A DNA stretch of 38,621 nt, taken from contig JAPLPD010000155.1 in NCBI GenBank assembly GCA_026400395.1, forward strand, positions 91,558 to 130,178, written 5' to 3'. Below, one piece after another: positions 1 through 8,339 of the stretch (its first letter is position 1; each line of letters begins with the position of its first letter). A program made the translations under genes and the position numbers. The stretch comes from Alphaproteobacteria bacterium (GTDB lineage: Bacteria; Pseudomonadota; Alphaproteobacteria; Rhizobiales; Xanthobacteraceae). The notes below the pieces were generated by a model, which saw only the letters and a program-made list of their open reading frames with translations, was not told the origin of the DNA and did not search any database.

Positions 1-31
1 GAAGGCCCGTGGTAGGACGAAAGCTTAGAAG

Positions 32-1381
32 GTGACATCCGCCGTGAACCACGCCAATTCAGCCTCGCCGTTGACCGCCCGCCGCTCGGGGGCGCTGCGC
101 GGACGCGTGCGCGTGCCCGGCGACAAGTCGATTTCCCAGCGCTCCCTGATCCTCGGCGCGATGGCGGTGGGGGAAACCCGGATCACCGGCATGCTGGAGG
201 GGGCGGACGTTTTCAGCACAGCAAACGCCATGAAGGCGCTGGGGGCCGTGGTCGAGCGGACCGGAGACCGGGCCTGGCGGGTGCGGGGCGTCGGCGTCGG
301 CGGCTTCGCGGAGCCGTCTGGCGCGCTCGATTTCGGCAATTCGGGGACTGGCTGCCGGTTGATGATGGGCGCGGTGGCGGGCTGCCCGATCACCGTGACT
401 TTCGACGGCGACGCGAGCCTTCGCACCCGGCCGATGCGGCGGATTCTCGATCCGCTGGAGCTGATGGGGGCACGCACGCTGGAAGTCCGCGACGGCGGGC
501 GGTTGCCGGTGGTTCTGCGCGGCGCCCGCGATCCGATGCCGATCGAATACGAGGCGCCGGTGCCGTCGGCGCAGCTCAAGTCGGCGGTGCTGCTGGCGGG
601 CCTCGCGGCCCCTGGCGCGACCACGGTGATCGAGAAGGAAGCCACCCGCGACCACACCGAAAAAATGCTGAAACATTTCGGCGCGACCGTCCGGGTCACA
701 GCGCTGGGGACGCATGGCCGCCGCATCACGCTCGACGGCCAGCCCGAGCTTGAGGCCGCGCCGGTCGTGGTCCCGGCCGATCCGTCGTCGGCGGCGTTCC
801 CCATGATCGGGGCGCTGATCGTGCCGGGCTCCGAGATCGTGCTGGAGGGCGTGATGCTCAATCCGCTCCGCACCGGGCTCTATACGACGCTTCGCGAGAT
901 GGGCGCCTCGATCGAAATGCTCGATGGCCGCAACGAGGGCGGCGAGGAGGTTGCCGATCTGCGGGTCAAGGCCGGCGCGCTGAAGGGTGTCGATGTACCG
1001 CCCGAGCGCGCTCCGACCATGATCGACGAGTATCCGATTCTCGCCATCGCGGCGTCCTTTGCCGAAGGCGTCACGCGGATGCGCGGTCTGAAGGAGTTGC
1101 GCGTCAAGGAATCCGACCGGCTCGAAGGCACCGCCGCCATGCTGCGCGTCAACGGCGTCGAGGTGGAGATCGAGGGCGACGACCTGATCGTGCACGGCAA
1201 CGGCCGTGCGCCGGGCGGCGGCACGGTCACGACCCACATGGATCACCGCATCGCCATGTCGGCGCTGGTGATGGGGCTCGGCAGCGAGCAGGGCGTCTCG
1301 GTGGTCGCCGTCGCATTCATAGACACAAGCTTCCCCGGTTTCGCCGAATTGATGCGTTTGCTCGGCGCGGATTATTCATGA
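32..1381 (+). CDS. aroA: 3-phosphoshikimate 1-carboxyvinyltransferase (EPSP synthase), class II type
   Basis: Joins shikimate-3-phosphate and phosphoenolpyruvate to make EPSP, the sixth step of the shikimate pathway; cytosolic. The 449-residue protein has the N-terminal PGDKSISQR substrate loop (about residues 29-37), the [12 protein letters not shown] loop (about 103-114), the catalytic DEYP motif (about 332) and RVKESDRL (about 357). The TGCR form and the length fit class II enzymes such as the Agrobacterium CP4 type. The loop has Gly rather than the Ala that gives CP4 its glyphosate tolerance, so a sensitive enzyme would be expected (inference). The start is GTG; no strong ribosome binding site is visible in the 31 bases upstream. 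The stop overlaps the cmk start (ATGA), so the two are probably translated together. Confidence 0.96.
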   Translation: MTSAVNHANSASPLTARRSGALRGRVRVPGDKSISQRSLILGAMAVGETRITGMLEGADVFSTANAMKALGAVVERTGDRAWRVRGVGVGGFAEPSGALDFGNSGTGCRLMMGAVAGCPITVTFDGDASLRTRPMRRILDPLELMGARTLEVRDGGRLPVVLRGARDPMPIEYEAPVPSAQLKSAVLLAGLAAPGATTVIEKEATRDHTEKMLKHFGATVRVTALGTHGRRITLDGQPELEAAPVVVPADPSSAAFPMIGALIVPGSEIVLEGVMLNPLRTGLYTTLREMGASIEMLDGRNEGGEEVADLRVKAGALKGVDVPPERAPTMIDEYPILAIAASFAEGVTRMRGLKELRVKESDRLEGTAAMLRVNGVEVEIEGDDLIVHGNGRAPGGGTVTTHMDHRIAMSALVMGLGSEQGVSVVAVAFIDTSFPGFAELMRLLGADYS

Positions 1382-1995
1382 TCATCGCCATCGACGGACC
1401 CGCGGCCTCGGGCAAGGGCACGCTAGCCAAGAAACTCGCCGCGCATTACCGCCTGCGCCATCTCGACACCGGGTTGCTGTATCGCGCGGTGGCGAAGTCG
1501 CTGCTCGACGCCGGCCATGCCCCCGCCGACGAGGCGCGGGCTGTCGCCGCGGCGGGTGCGATCGATCCGGCGGGGTTCGACGAGAATGCGCTCAAGCGCT
1601 ACGAGGTCGGCGAAGCGGCGTCGGTGGTATCCGCCATGCCCGGCGTGCGCGCCGCGCTGTTCAACTTCCAGCAGGAGTTCGCCGCGGTGCCGCCCGGCGC
1701 CGTGCTTGACGGCCGCGACATTGGGACGGTGATCTGTCCGAACGCCGAGGTGAAAATCTTCGTCACCGCTTCGCCCGAGATTCGAGCCGGCCGCCGGGCC
1801 AGTGAATTGCGCGGGCGTGGTGAGTCGGTCGATGAGGCCGATGTGCTGACCGATATTCTGCGGCGCGACGAGCGCGACCGATCCCGAAGCGCCGCGCCGC
1901 TGAAGCAAGCACCGGACGCGCATCTGCTCGATACGACTAGCTTGAATATCGAAGCGGCCTTTCAGGCGGCGGTTCGGCTGGTCGAAAGCCGTTGA
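1378..1995 (+). CDS. cmk: (d)CMP kinase
   Basis: Phosphorylates CMP and dCMP to the diphosphates for nucleotide supply; cytosolic. The 205-residue protein starts with the P-loop GPAASGKGT (about residues 7-15). It has the DGRDIGTV motif of CMP kinases at about 113 and an arginine-rich lid (RRDERDRSR) at about 161, which contacts the triphosphate. Its start overlaps the aroA stop by four bases, the usual alphaproteobacterial aroA-cmk pair. In many relatives rpsA follows directly; here two opposite-strand genes lie between. The stop is only 4 bases from the converging glycosyltransferase gene and no terminator is visible between them. Confidence 0.96.
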   Translation: MIIAIDGPAASGKGTLAKKLAAHYRLRHLDTGLLYRAVAKSLLDAGHAPADEARAVAAAGAIDPAGFDENALKRYEVGEAASVVSAMPGVRAALFNFQQEFAAVPPGAVLDGRDIGTVICPNAEVKIFVTASPEIRAGRRASELRGRGESVDEADVLTDILRRDERDRSRSAAPLKQAPDAHLLDTTSLNIEAAFQAAVRLVESR

Positions 1996-1999
1996 TTCG

Positions 2000-3460
2000 T
2001 TATTGCTGCGCGATGTCGGCGCAGCCGCCGATCGGCTCGATCGGGCGCTTGCGGCCATCCAGCACAAACGCATGGAACTGGCGCTTGGAGGTCGGCCCTG
2101 ACTCGACGTCGAACGGACCGAGCGGCTTCACCCGCTGGTAGAACCGCGTGAAGCGCGAGGCGAAGGGGCAGGGGCTGATGACCAGCACCGGGTCCTTTGC
2201 TGAATCGTCCAGCGCGCGGGTTAGGTCGAACTGGTTGTCGGGTGTCGCCCGGTACGGCCAGGACAGCACCGGCCACGATTCGTTGCGCAGGTAATAAACC
2301 AGCGCCGCGACCTCGGAGCGGCCTTCGACGGCGATCGTTTTGGTTTTTTCGGCGCGCATGAATTCGGCGACGCGGTCGCCCAGCCCGCGCCAACCGAGCG
2401 TACGGCGATAGACGTCCGCCTGCCGGCCCAGCGCCGGTATCGTCAGCCGGTAGGCGTAGGCGTCACCAACAACCATCGCGGCTTGCAGGAACATGCCGAG
2501 CGCCACGGTTGCGTAGAGTCCACCCTTCGAGCCGGTTCGCTGCCACCATGCCACCGCGAGGATCGTCATGGACAAGCCGGTGGTCGCGGCCCAGTTGGCA
2601 TGAATCGGCCGCGTAAACGCCAGCAACAACAACAGCAGCAGAGGCGGTATCGCGAAGGCCAGCATCAGGCGGTCCTCGCGCACGATCGGATGCCGGCCGA
2701 CGCGGACGAGGACATACAGGAAGGTCGCGAACACCACCGGACCCATCACGGCGAATTGGGTGTGCCGCAGGGTGGCGAAGTCGTTGGCGGCATTCCAGGC
2801 GACATTCGGTATCAGCAGCACGCCTGCGATCGCCAGCGCGGCCCAGGTCCGCGGCTGCCACAACAGCGCGCGGGCATCGCGGTCGATCAGCGCGGCGCAG
2901 GCGGCGCTGAGCAGGAAATAGATCATCGCGTATTTGGCTAGCATGCCGAGGCCGATCGCCACGCCGAGCACCACCGCCCAGCGCCAGTCCGGGCGGCGGA
3001 GCAGCTTGACGTAGGCCAGCAGCGCGAGCGCCCAGAACAACAGCAGCGGCACGTCGGTCGAGATGATGCGCGTGGAAAAGATCAGGCCCGGCCCGAGGCC
3101 ATAGGCCAGTGCCGACCAGGCGGCGACTCGCTCGCCGTAGAGTTCCCGGGCGAGGGCGTAGACGGTCAGTCCGGTGGCGAAGTGCAGCAGCGGCGACGCG
3201 ATACGCACGCAGGCTTCGCCGCTGCCGCAGAGCGGATCGGTCGCGGAGATGATCCACGCCAGCAGCGGCGGCTTAGAGAAATAGCCGAACGCGAGTTCGC
3301 GCGACCACGCCCAGTACTGCGCCTCATCCATGTAGAGATCGACGGCGGAATAACGCAGCCCCACGATCCGTATGACGGTCAGCACGGCGAACGCGAGCAC
3401 CACATGCGCGAACCTCAGGTTCGGCAGGGTGCGGGGCAACGTCGTGTCCGGTGCGGTCAT
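2000..3460 (-). CDS. ArnT/GT39-83-like membrane glycosyltransferase
   Basis: An integral membrane protein of 486 residues. Near the N-terminus, after the first transmembrane helix, it has an acidic YMDEAQYWAW motif, as in the PMT/ArnT superfamily, where the acidic pair binds metal or acts in catalysis. About ten hydrophobic segments follow, and a soluble C-terminal part begins at about residue 340. These enzymes move a sugar from a polyprenyl-phosphate donor to lipid A, LPS core or protein at the periplasmic face. The start lies 6 bases after the stop of the PAP2 phosphatase on the same strand, so the two form a likely operon. Inference: it may cap a lipid A position that the phosphatase clears, like the RgtF-type enzymes of rhizobia. 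The donor and acceptor cannot be read from the sequence. Confidence 0.8.
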   Translation of the reverse strand: MTAPDTTLPRTLPNLRFAHVVLAFAVLTVIRIVGLRYSAVDLYMDEAQYWAWSRELAFGYFSKPPLLAWIISATDPLCGSGEACVRIASPLLHFATGLTVYALARELYGERVAAWSALAYGLGPGLIFSTRIISTDVPLLLFWALALLAYVKLLRRPDWRWAVVLGVAIGLGMLAKYAMIYFLLSAACAALIDRDARALLWQPRTWAALAIAGVLLIPNVAWNAANDFATLRHTQFAVMGPVVFATFLYVLVRVGRHPIVREDRLMLAFAIPPLLLLLLLAFTRPIHANWAATTGLSMTILAVAWWQRTGSKGGLYATVALGMFLQAAMVVGDAYAYRLTIPALGRQADVYRRTLGWRGLGDRVAEFMRAEKTKTIAVEGRSEVAALVYYLRNESWPVLSWPYRATPDNQFDLTRALDDSAKDPVLVISPCPFASRFTRFYQRVKPLGPFDVESGPTSKRQFHAFVLDGRKRPIEPIGGCADIAQQ

Positions 3461-3466
3461 TGGGGC

Positions 3467-4219
3467 CTATGCCGTGGGGGGCTTGGCGAACTTCGCCCGG
3501 ATGGCGAGGCCGGCGTTTTCGATGGCGAGTTCGGCGGCCGGATCGTTCAACCGGGTTCGTCGCCAGCGGTACAGCAGTCCATGCAGCAACCAGATGACCA
3601 GGGCGGTCAGGATACCGGCGAACAACACGTCACTGAGGAAATGGCCGCCCAGCGCCATGCGGACGACGCCGATCGCGGTTCCGTAGACCAGCGCCGCGCC
3701 GATGGCGGCGGCGCGCCACGGCGGCGGTACGACCACCGCCGGTGCCAGCATGGCGTAAGCCGACGACGCCTCGCCGGACACGAACGAGCAGTTGCTGGCG
3801 CAGGCGCCGCGCGGATCCCACCACGGCATGAATGGTTGCGCTCCGCCCAGGCCCACAACGGAGCCGGGGCGCGGCCGCGACCAGTGGGCCTTGAACACGC
3901 CATTGGTCAGCAGGGCCGGGCCGATGGCGAAGGTTCCGACGATCAGCAGGATCGCCCGCGCCGGCAGCAGCATCCGGCCGCGCGGCCAGATCAGCTTGAT
4001 TGCGCCGGTGCCGAGAGCCAGCACGACAGTCAGCACGGCGAGGGTGTTGTTGGCGGTCCGGGCGGCTTCGAGAACCGGGCTTAGGCTCTGGACCGCCGCT
4101 GCGACGTCCGGCCGGTGGAAATAGGCCGCCGTATCGAAATCGAGCCAGGGAGCCGCCGCGAAGGCCGCGCCGGTGACCAATGCAACGGCAATGATCGAAC
4201 AAAGAGCAACCCTGGCCAC
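3467..4219 (-). CDS. PAP2-family membrane phosphatase (LpxE-like)
   Basis: Predicted inner-membrane lipid phosphatase with the active site on the periplasmic side. The first family motif is intact (K-x6-RP, in KAHWSRPRP). The third has the required spacing R-x5-H-x3-D (RMALGGHFLSD) with the nucleophilic His. The second reads FVSGEAS instead of PSGH, a variant in which Glu replaces a His. About six hydrophobic segments are present. There is no ATG start: TTG at 4258 gives 263 residues. GTG at 4219 gives 250 and is chosen because GGAGG lies four bases before it and the first helix begins there. It is the first gene of a two-gene operon with the glycosyltransferase. Lipid A or undecaprenyl pyrophosphate are possible substrates. 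Confidence 0.75.
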   Translation of the reverse strand: MARVALCSIIAVALVTGAAFAAAPWLDFDTAAYFHRPDVAAAVQSLSPVLEAARTANNTLAVLTVVLALGTGAIKLIWPRGRMLLPARAILLIVGTFAIGPALLTNGVFKAHWSRPRPGSVVGLGGAQPFMPWWDPRGACASNCSFVSGEASSAYAMLAPAVVVPPPWRAAAIGAALVYGTAIGVVRMALGGHFLSDVLFAGILTALVIWLLHGLLYRWRRTRLNDPAAELAIENAGLAIRAKFAKPPTA

Positions 4220-4371
4220 CTGGCCTCCAAACCCAACCGCGCAAGCCGTATTGCGCAAGCTGTATCGCCGCGCTGGACCCTTAGGATCGGGTGAATTGCG
4301 CCCGGATGACTTCTAAACGGCAGGAAGGTGGCTGGGCAATGCTCGATCCCGCCCCGCCGGTGCGGCCCGGC

Positions 4372-4400
4372 CTTGCTCGTTTTCCTTTGACCGGCTATAT
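4372..4400 (+). promoter_or_regulatory. Candidate sigma-70 promoter for rpsA
   Basis: CTTGCT, a 17-base spacer, then CTATAT. This matches 10 of 12 positions of the rhizobial housekeeping consensus (CTTGAC-N17-CTATAT), with the -10 exact. Transcription would start near 4407, leaving a leader of about 257 bases before rpsA. Not tested by any computation. Confidence 0.5.
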
Positions 4401-4562
4401 CCCCAGCCGTCCGGGCCGCCACAATCACGACGTGGTCTCCCGAGCGGGCCGAGGCGCGATTGATCGCTCCTCGCGGTTGGAGGACCTAAGCCCCGCTTCG
4501 AGCCCCGCCGCGGCGCGCCGGACCTGAAACATACGTTCCGATTGCGCGGTTTAGGCGCTGGC

Positions 4563-4607
4563 CTGCCGGTTTTCCGGCAGTTGCTGAAGGTCTGCGGGAC
4601 CTTCAGC
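4563..4607 (+). promoter_or_regulatory. Tandem hairpins in the rpsA leader
   Basis: Two perfect hairpins lie back to back. The first has a 7-bp stem CTGCCGG/CCGGCAG with a TTTT loop (4563-4580). The second has a 10-bp stem GCTGAAGGTC/GACCTTCAGC with a TGCGG loop (4583-4607). No T-tract follows, so these are not ordinary terminators. S1 represses its own mRNA in E. coli through a structured leader, so an autoregulatory element is a reasonable inference. The rpsA ribosome binding site (TTGGAGA) lies about 45 bases further on. Confidence 0.55.
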
Positions 4608-4663
4608 CCGCGCGTTCGGAACGCCCCCAACTCAACCCGCCCGCGCACCGCTTTGGAGACTGT

Positions 4664-6375
4664 ATGGCTACTGCAACTGCGACCGCGCCTTCGCGCGAAG
4701 ACTTCGCCGCCCTGCTCGAAGAATCCTTCGGTGGCGGCAATGCGCTCGAAGGGTCCGTCATCAAGGGGACCGTCGTCGGCATCGAAAAGGACATGGCTAT
4801 CATCGATGTCGGCCTGAAGACCGAAGGCCGCATCGCCCTGCGCGAGTTCGGCCAGGGCGACGACGCCAAGCTGCCGAAGGTCGGCGACAACGTCGAAGTC
4901 TATCTGGAGCGGCGCTCGGCGAGGCGGTTCTGTCGCGTGACAAGGCGCGCCGCGAAGAGAGCTGGGGCAAGCTGGAGACCGCGTTCAAGAACAACGAGAA
5001 GGTCACCGGCGTCATCTTCAATCAGGTCAAGGGCGGCTTCACCGTCGATCTCGACGGCGCGGTGGCCTTCCTGCCGCGTTCCCAGGTCGACATCCGGCCG
5101 ATCCGCGACGTCACCCCGCTGATGAACGTCAATCAGCCGTTCCAGATCCTCAAGATGGATCGCCGGCGCGGCAACATCGTCGTGTCCCGCCGCACGGTCC
5201 TCGAAGAGACCCGCGCCGAACAGCGCCAGGAGCTCGTTCAGAACCTCGAAGAGGGCCAGGTCATCGACGGCGTGGTCAAGAACATCACCGACTACGGCGC
5301 GTTCGTGGACCTGGGCGGTATCGACGGCCTGCTGCATGTCACCGACATCGCCTGGCGGCGGGTCAATCACCCGACCGAGGTGCTCAACATCGGCCAGTCG
5401 GTGAAGGTCAAGATCATCAAGATCAACCACGAAACCCACCGCATCTCGCTGGGCATGAAGCAACTGCTCGACGATCCGTGGCAGGGCATCGAGGCCAAGT
5501 TCCCGGTCGGAACGCGGTTCAAGGGCCGCGTCACCAACATCACCGACTACGGTGCTTTCGTGGAACTGGAGCCGGGCATCGAAGGCCTGATCCACGTTTC
5601 CGAAATGTCGTGGACCAAAAAGAACGTCCACCCCGGCAAGATCGTCTCCACCTCGCAGGAGGTAGAGGTTCAGGTTCTCGAGGTCGATCCGGTCAAGCGG
5701 CGCATCTCGCTCGGCCTGAAGCAGACCATGCGCAATCCGTGGGAGGTGTTCGTCGAGAAGTATCCGCCGGGCACCACGGTCGAAGGCGAGGTCAAGAACA
5801 AGACCGAATTCGGTCTGTTCCTCGGTCTCGACGGCGATGTGGACGGCATGGTCCATCTCTCCGATCTCGACTGGAAGCGCGCGGGCGAGCAGGTGATCGA
5901 AGAGTACAAGAAGGGCGACAAGGTTTCCGCCCAGGTGCTTGATGTCGATGTCGAGAAGGAGCGTATCTCGCTCGGCATCAAGCAGCTCCAGGCCGATCCG
6001 ATGGACAGCGCTCCGGGCGATCTGAAGAAGGGCGCGATCGTCACCACCGAAGTGACGGAGATCAAGGAGGCCGGCCTCGAAGTGAAAATCGTGGACACCG
6101 ACCTCACGTCCTTCATCAAGCGTTCGGAACTTGCCCGCGACCGCAATGACCAGCGCGCCGACCGCTTCCAGGTCGGTCAGAAGGTCGATGCCCGCGTCGT
6201 CCAGTTCGACCGCCGCGCCTCGAAGGTGACGCTGTCGATCAAGGCGCTGGAGGTGGCTGAGGAGAAGGAAGCCATCGCCCAGTACGGCTCGTCCGACTCG
6301 GGCGCTACGCTCGGCGACATCCTCGGCAGCGCGCTCAAGCGCAAGGGCGAGGAAGCCGACGACGCCAAGGAATAG
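4664..6375 (+). pseudogene. rpsA: 30S ribosomal protein S1, reading frame broken by an apparent 10-nt loss
   Basis: Encodes S1, which binds mRNA and helps load it on the 30S subunit. The first frame runs from ATG 4664 (ribosome binding site TTGGAGA) through VGDNVEVYLER and then goes out of frame after about 4912. The rest continues in another frame from about 4912 (ALGEAVLSRDKARREESW) to the stop at 6375. Compared with E. coli S1, three residues are missing at the junction, so the simplest event is a 10-base deletion. Repaired, the protein would be about 573 residues with the expected series of S1 (OB-fold) domains. As read, the first frame yields only 152 residues. S1 is essential in E. coli, so an assembly or sequencing error, or a second intact copy elsewhere, is more likely than true loss. 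Confidence 0.9.
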
Positions 6376-6407
6376 GACGGACTTAGAGTTCGATCCTGAC
6401 AGCTGAG

Positions 6408-6445
6408 GAACCCCCGGGCGGCAACGCCCGGGGGTTCATCTTTTG
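6408..6445 (+). terminator. Rho-independent terminator of rpsA
   Basis: A perfect 13-bp inverted repeat, GAACCCCCGGGCG and its complement around a GCAA tetraloop (6408-6437), is followed by ATCTTTTGG. It begins 33 bases after the rpsA stop codon. It is the clearest terminator in the window. Confidence 0.9.
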
Positions 6446-6475
6446 GCCGTCATTGCGGCGCTCAAACGTCGCCAC

Positions 6476-6576
6476 GTCATTCCGGGGCGGGCGAAGCCCG
6501 AACGCGGAATCCAGAAGCGAGTGATGAGTTTGCGGTTGGATTCCGGGCTCGGCCCTTTGGGCCGTCCCGGAATGAC
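6476..6576. repeat. Intergenic palindromic repeat (GTCATTCCGGG type)
   Basis: Begins GTCATTCCGGG and ends with the exact complement CCCGGAATGAC. Inside is a second arm pair, GGAATCCAGAA and TTGGATTCCGGGC. Related elements occur at 12346, 24228 and 34947. This kind of short extragenic palindrome is common in Nitrobacteraceae and Rhizobiaceae genomes. Confidence 0.75.
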
Positions 6577-6626
6577 AAACGAGAATCTTGCTACAATGCG
6601 TTTCGAATCAAATTGAGGACATCACC

Positions 6627-7607
6627 ATGTCGTTCGATGCGGATCACATCGTCGATCGACGCCGGATGCGGCGCAAACTGACGTTCTGGCGGGTCGTGAC
6701 GGTGTTCGTCGTCATTGTCGCCGTGGTGGGCGCGGGTCTCATGTTCACCAATCGCGGCGCCATCACCGGCGGCCCCGGCGCCGGGATTGCCCGCGTTACG
6801 ATCGAGGGGCTGATCCGCAGCAGCCGGCAGCGCTCCAAGGCGCTTGAGCAGCTTGCCGAGTCGAACGCCAAGGCGGTGATCGTCCACATCAACAGTCCGG
6901 GCGGCACTGTCGCAGGGTCCGAAGAATTGTTCGACTCGCTGGTCAAGGTGAAGGCCAAGAAGCCGATGGTGGTCGTGGTCGACGGGCTCGCGGCGTCCGG
7001 CGGTTATATCGCCGCCATGGCGTCCGACCGCATCGTGGCGCAGCAGAGCGCCATCGTCGGTTCGATCGGCGTGATCTTCCAGTACCCCAACGTCAGCGAA
7101 TTGCTGAAAACCATCGGCGTCCAGGTCGAGACCATCAAGTCGTCGCCGCTGAAGGCGGCACCCAGCGGCTATGAGCCGACCAGCCCCGAGGCGCGGGCCG
7201 CGGTCGAGGACATCGTCAAGGACTCCTACGATTGGTTCCGCGGGTTGGTGCGCGACCGCCGCCACCTCGACCCGGCCTTGCTGCAAAAGGTATCCGACGG
7301 GCGGGTGTTCACCGGCCGGCAGGCGGTCGAGCTCAAGCTGATCGACGCGCTCGGCGACGAGCAGGCGGCGATCGACTGGCTGGCCAAGGAGAAGAATATC
7401 GACGCCAAAACGCCGGTTCGCGACTATCCGTTGGCTCCACGGTTCAGCGATCTGCCGTTCCTGCACGTCGCAGCTCTCAGCCTGCTCGACGCCGCCGGAC
7501 TCACCGGGCTGGCCGGGCGGTTCAAGGAGTGGGGCGCCCTCCAGGCGGTCGAGCGGCTCAATCTTGACGGTCTGCTGGTGCTTTGGCACCCTCCGTCCAG
7601 CAACTGA
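6627..7607 (+). CDS. sppA: Signal peptide peptidase SppA, short form (S49 protease)
   Basis: Membrane-anchored serine protease that degrades leftover signal peptides. The chosen ATG 6627 follows a GAGGA ribosome binding site and gives 326 residues; an upstream in-frame start at 6588 lacks such a site. One transmembrane anchor spans about residues 20-40. The Ser/Lys dyad is visible: Ser124 in LAASGGYIA and Lys176 in SSPLKAA. They are 52 residues apart, the same spacing as in B. subtilis SppA (Ser147/Lys199). The oxyanion region HINSPGG is at about 88-93. Gene order rpsA-sppA-ihfB is the common alphaproteobacterial one; the rpsA terminator suggests sppA has its own promoter. Confidence 0.93.
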   Translation: MSFDADHIVDRRRMRRKLTFWRVVTVFVVIVAVVGAGLMFTNRGAITGGPGAGIARVTIEGLIRSSRQRSKALEQLAESNAKAVIVHINSPGGTVAGSEELFDSLVKVKAKKPMVVVVDGLAASGGYIAAMASDRIVAQQSAIVGSIGVIFQYPNVSELLKTIGVQVETIKSSPLKAAPSGYEPTSPEARAAVEDIVKDSYDWFRGLVRDRRHLDPALLQKVSDGRVFTGRQAVELKLIDALGDEQAAIDWLAKEKNIDAKTPVRDYPLAPRFSDLPFLHVAALSLLDAAGLTGLAGRFKEWGALQAVERLNLDGLLVLWHPPSSN

Positions 7608-7616
7608 GGCAGGCCG

Positions 7617-7910
7617 ATGATCAAGTCCGAGTTGGTGCAGCACATCTCCATGTCTAATCCGCATCTCTATCAGCGGGACGTGGAGAACATCGTCAACGCG
7701 ATCCTCAACGAGATCGTCGCGGCGATGTCGCGCGGCGACCGGGTCGAGCTACGCGGCTTCGGCGCCTTCTCGGTGAAAAATTGGCCGGCCCGCACCGGAC
7801 GCAATCCGCGCACCGGCGCTCACGTGTCGGTGGCGCAGAAGTCCGTGCCGTTCTTCAAGACCGGCAAGGAAATGCGCGAGCGGCTGAACAAGAGCATCCC
7901 GCCGGCGTAA
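7617..7910 (+). CDS. ihfB: Integration host factor subunit beta
   Basis: DNA-bending nucleoid protein that pairs with IhfA. The 97-residue protein has the whole HU/IHF fold. The DNA-binding beta arm is at about residues 46-75, including GFGAFSV and the R-T-G-R-N-P-R-T-G segment whose proline inserts between base pairs. The start ATG at 7617 lies 9 bases after the sppA stop, so it is probably cotranscribed with sppA. Confidence 0.96.
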   Translation: MIKSELVQHISMSNPHLYQRDVENIVNAILNEIVAAMSRGDRVELRGFGAFSVKNWPARTGRNPRTGAHVSVAQKSVPFFKTGKEMRERLNKSIPPA

Positions 7911-7985
7911 CGCTGAGGCGGTAGCGTGAATTTGGCGTTGTGGCTGGGTCACCCCGGCCATTCTCGTCTTTAGGACGCAAACATC

Positions 7986-8339
7986 ATGCGCAAATTCCTC
8001 GCCATTGCCGTACTGGTTCCCCTCGCCATCGTCATCGTGATGTTCGCGGTGGCGAACCGCGAGATCATCACCGTGTCGTTCGATCCGTTCGATTCTGCGC
8101 AGCCGGCATTCGCGCTCAAGCTGCCGCTGTTCGTGCTGATCTTCGTGCTGGTTGGCCTCGGCGTTCTGGTCGGCGGCATCCCTGCGTGGCTGCGGCAACA
8201 AAAATGGCGGACGCGGGCGCGGCGTGCGGAATCCGAGGCGCGCGATCTGCGTGGCCGGCTGGCCAGCGCGGAGCCGCGCCGCAATGTGCCGGCGCTGGTT
8301 GAGGCATCGCCACCGTTCGCGGTCCCGCCGGCGGCATGA
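7986..8339 (+). CDS. LapA-domain (DUF1049) inner-membrane protein
   Basis: A 117-residue protein with two transmembrane helices, at about residues 4-23 and 46-66, followed by a basic, helical cytoplasmic tail (about 70-100) and an Ala/Pro-rich end. This is the layout of LapA-domain proteins, which in E. coli (LapA/YciS) work with LapB in LPS assembly control; no LapB homologue is next to it. An AGGA site lies before the start. The stop overlaps the next gene's ATG by four bases, which suggests coupled translation. Confidence 0.8.
   Translation: MRKFLAIAVLVPLAIVIVMFAVANREIITVSFDPFDSAQPAFALKLPLFVLIFVLVGLGVLVGGIPAWLRQQKWRTRARRAESEARDLRGRLASAEPRRNVPALVEASPPFAVPPAA

Larger units (their letters stand above)
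4220..4663. other. Divergent intergenic region between PAP2 gene and rpsA
   Basis: About 440 bases without a credible gene. It holds a candidate rpsA promoter (4372-4400), about 260 bases of predicted untranslated leader, and two adjacent perfect hairpins just before rpsA (4563-4607). I looked for a tRNA or small protein here and found none. The short open frames have no ribosome binding site. Confidence 0.6.

Noticed and set aside
4386-4401. TTGACC followed closely by TATATC as a promoter
   Set aside because: Only three bases apart; the CTTGCT at 4372 gives the correct 17-base spacing to the same CTATAT.
4913-5122. Programmed frameshift in rpsA
   Set aside because: Three conserved residues are missing as well as the frame, and no slippery heptamer is present; a 10-base loss explains both.
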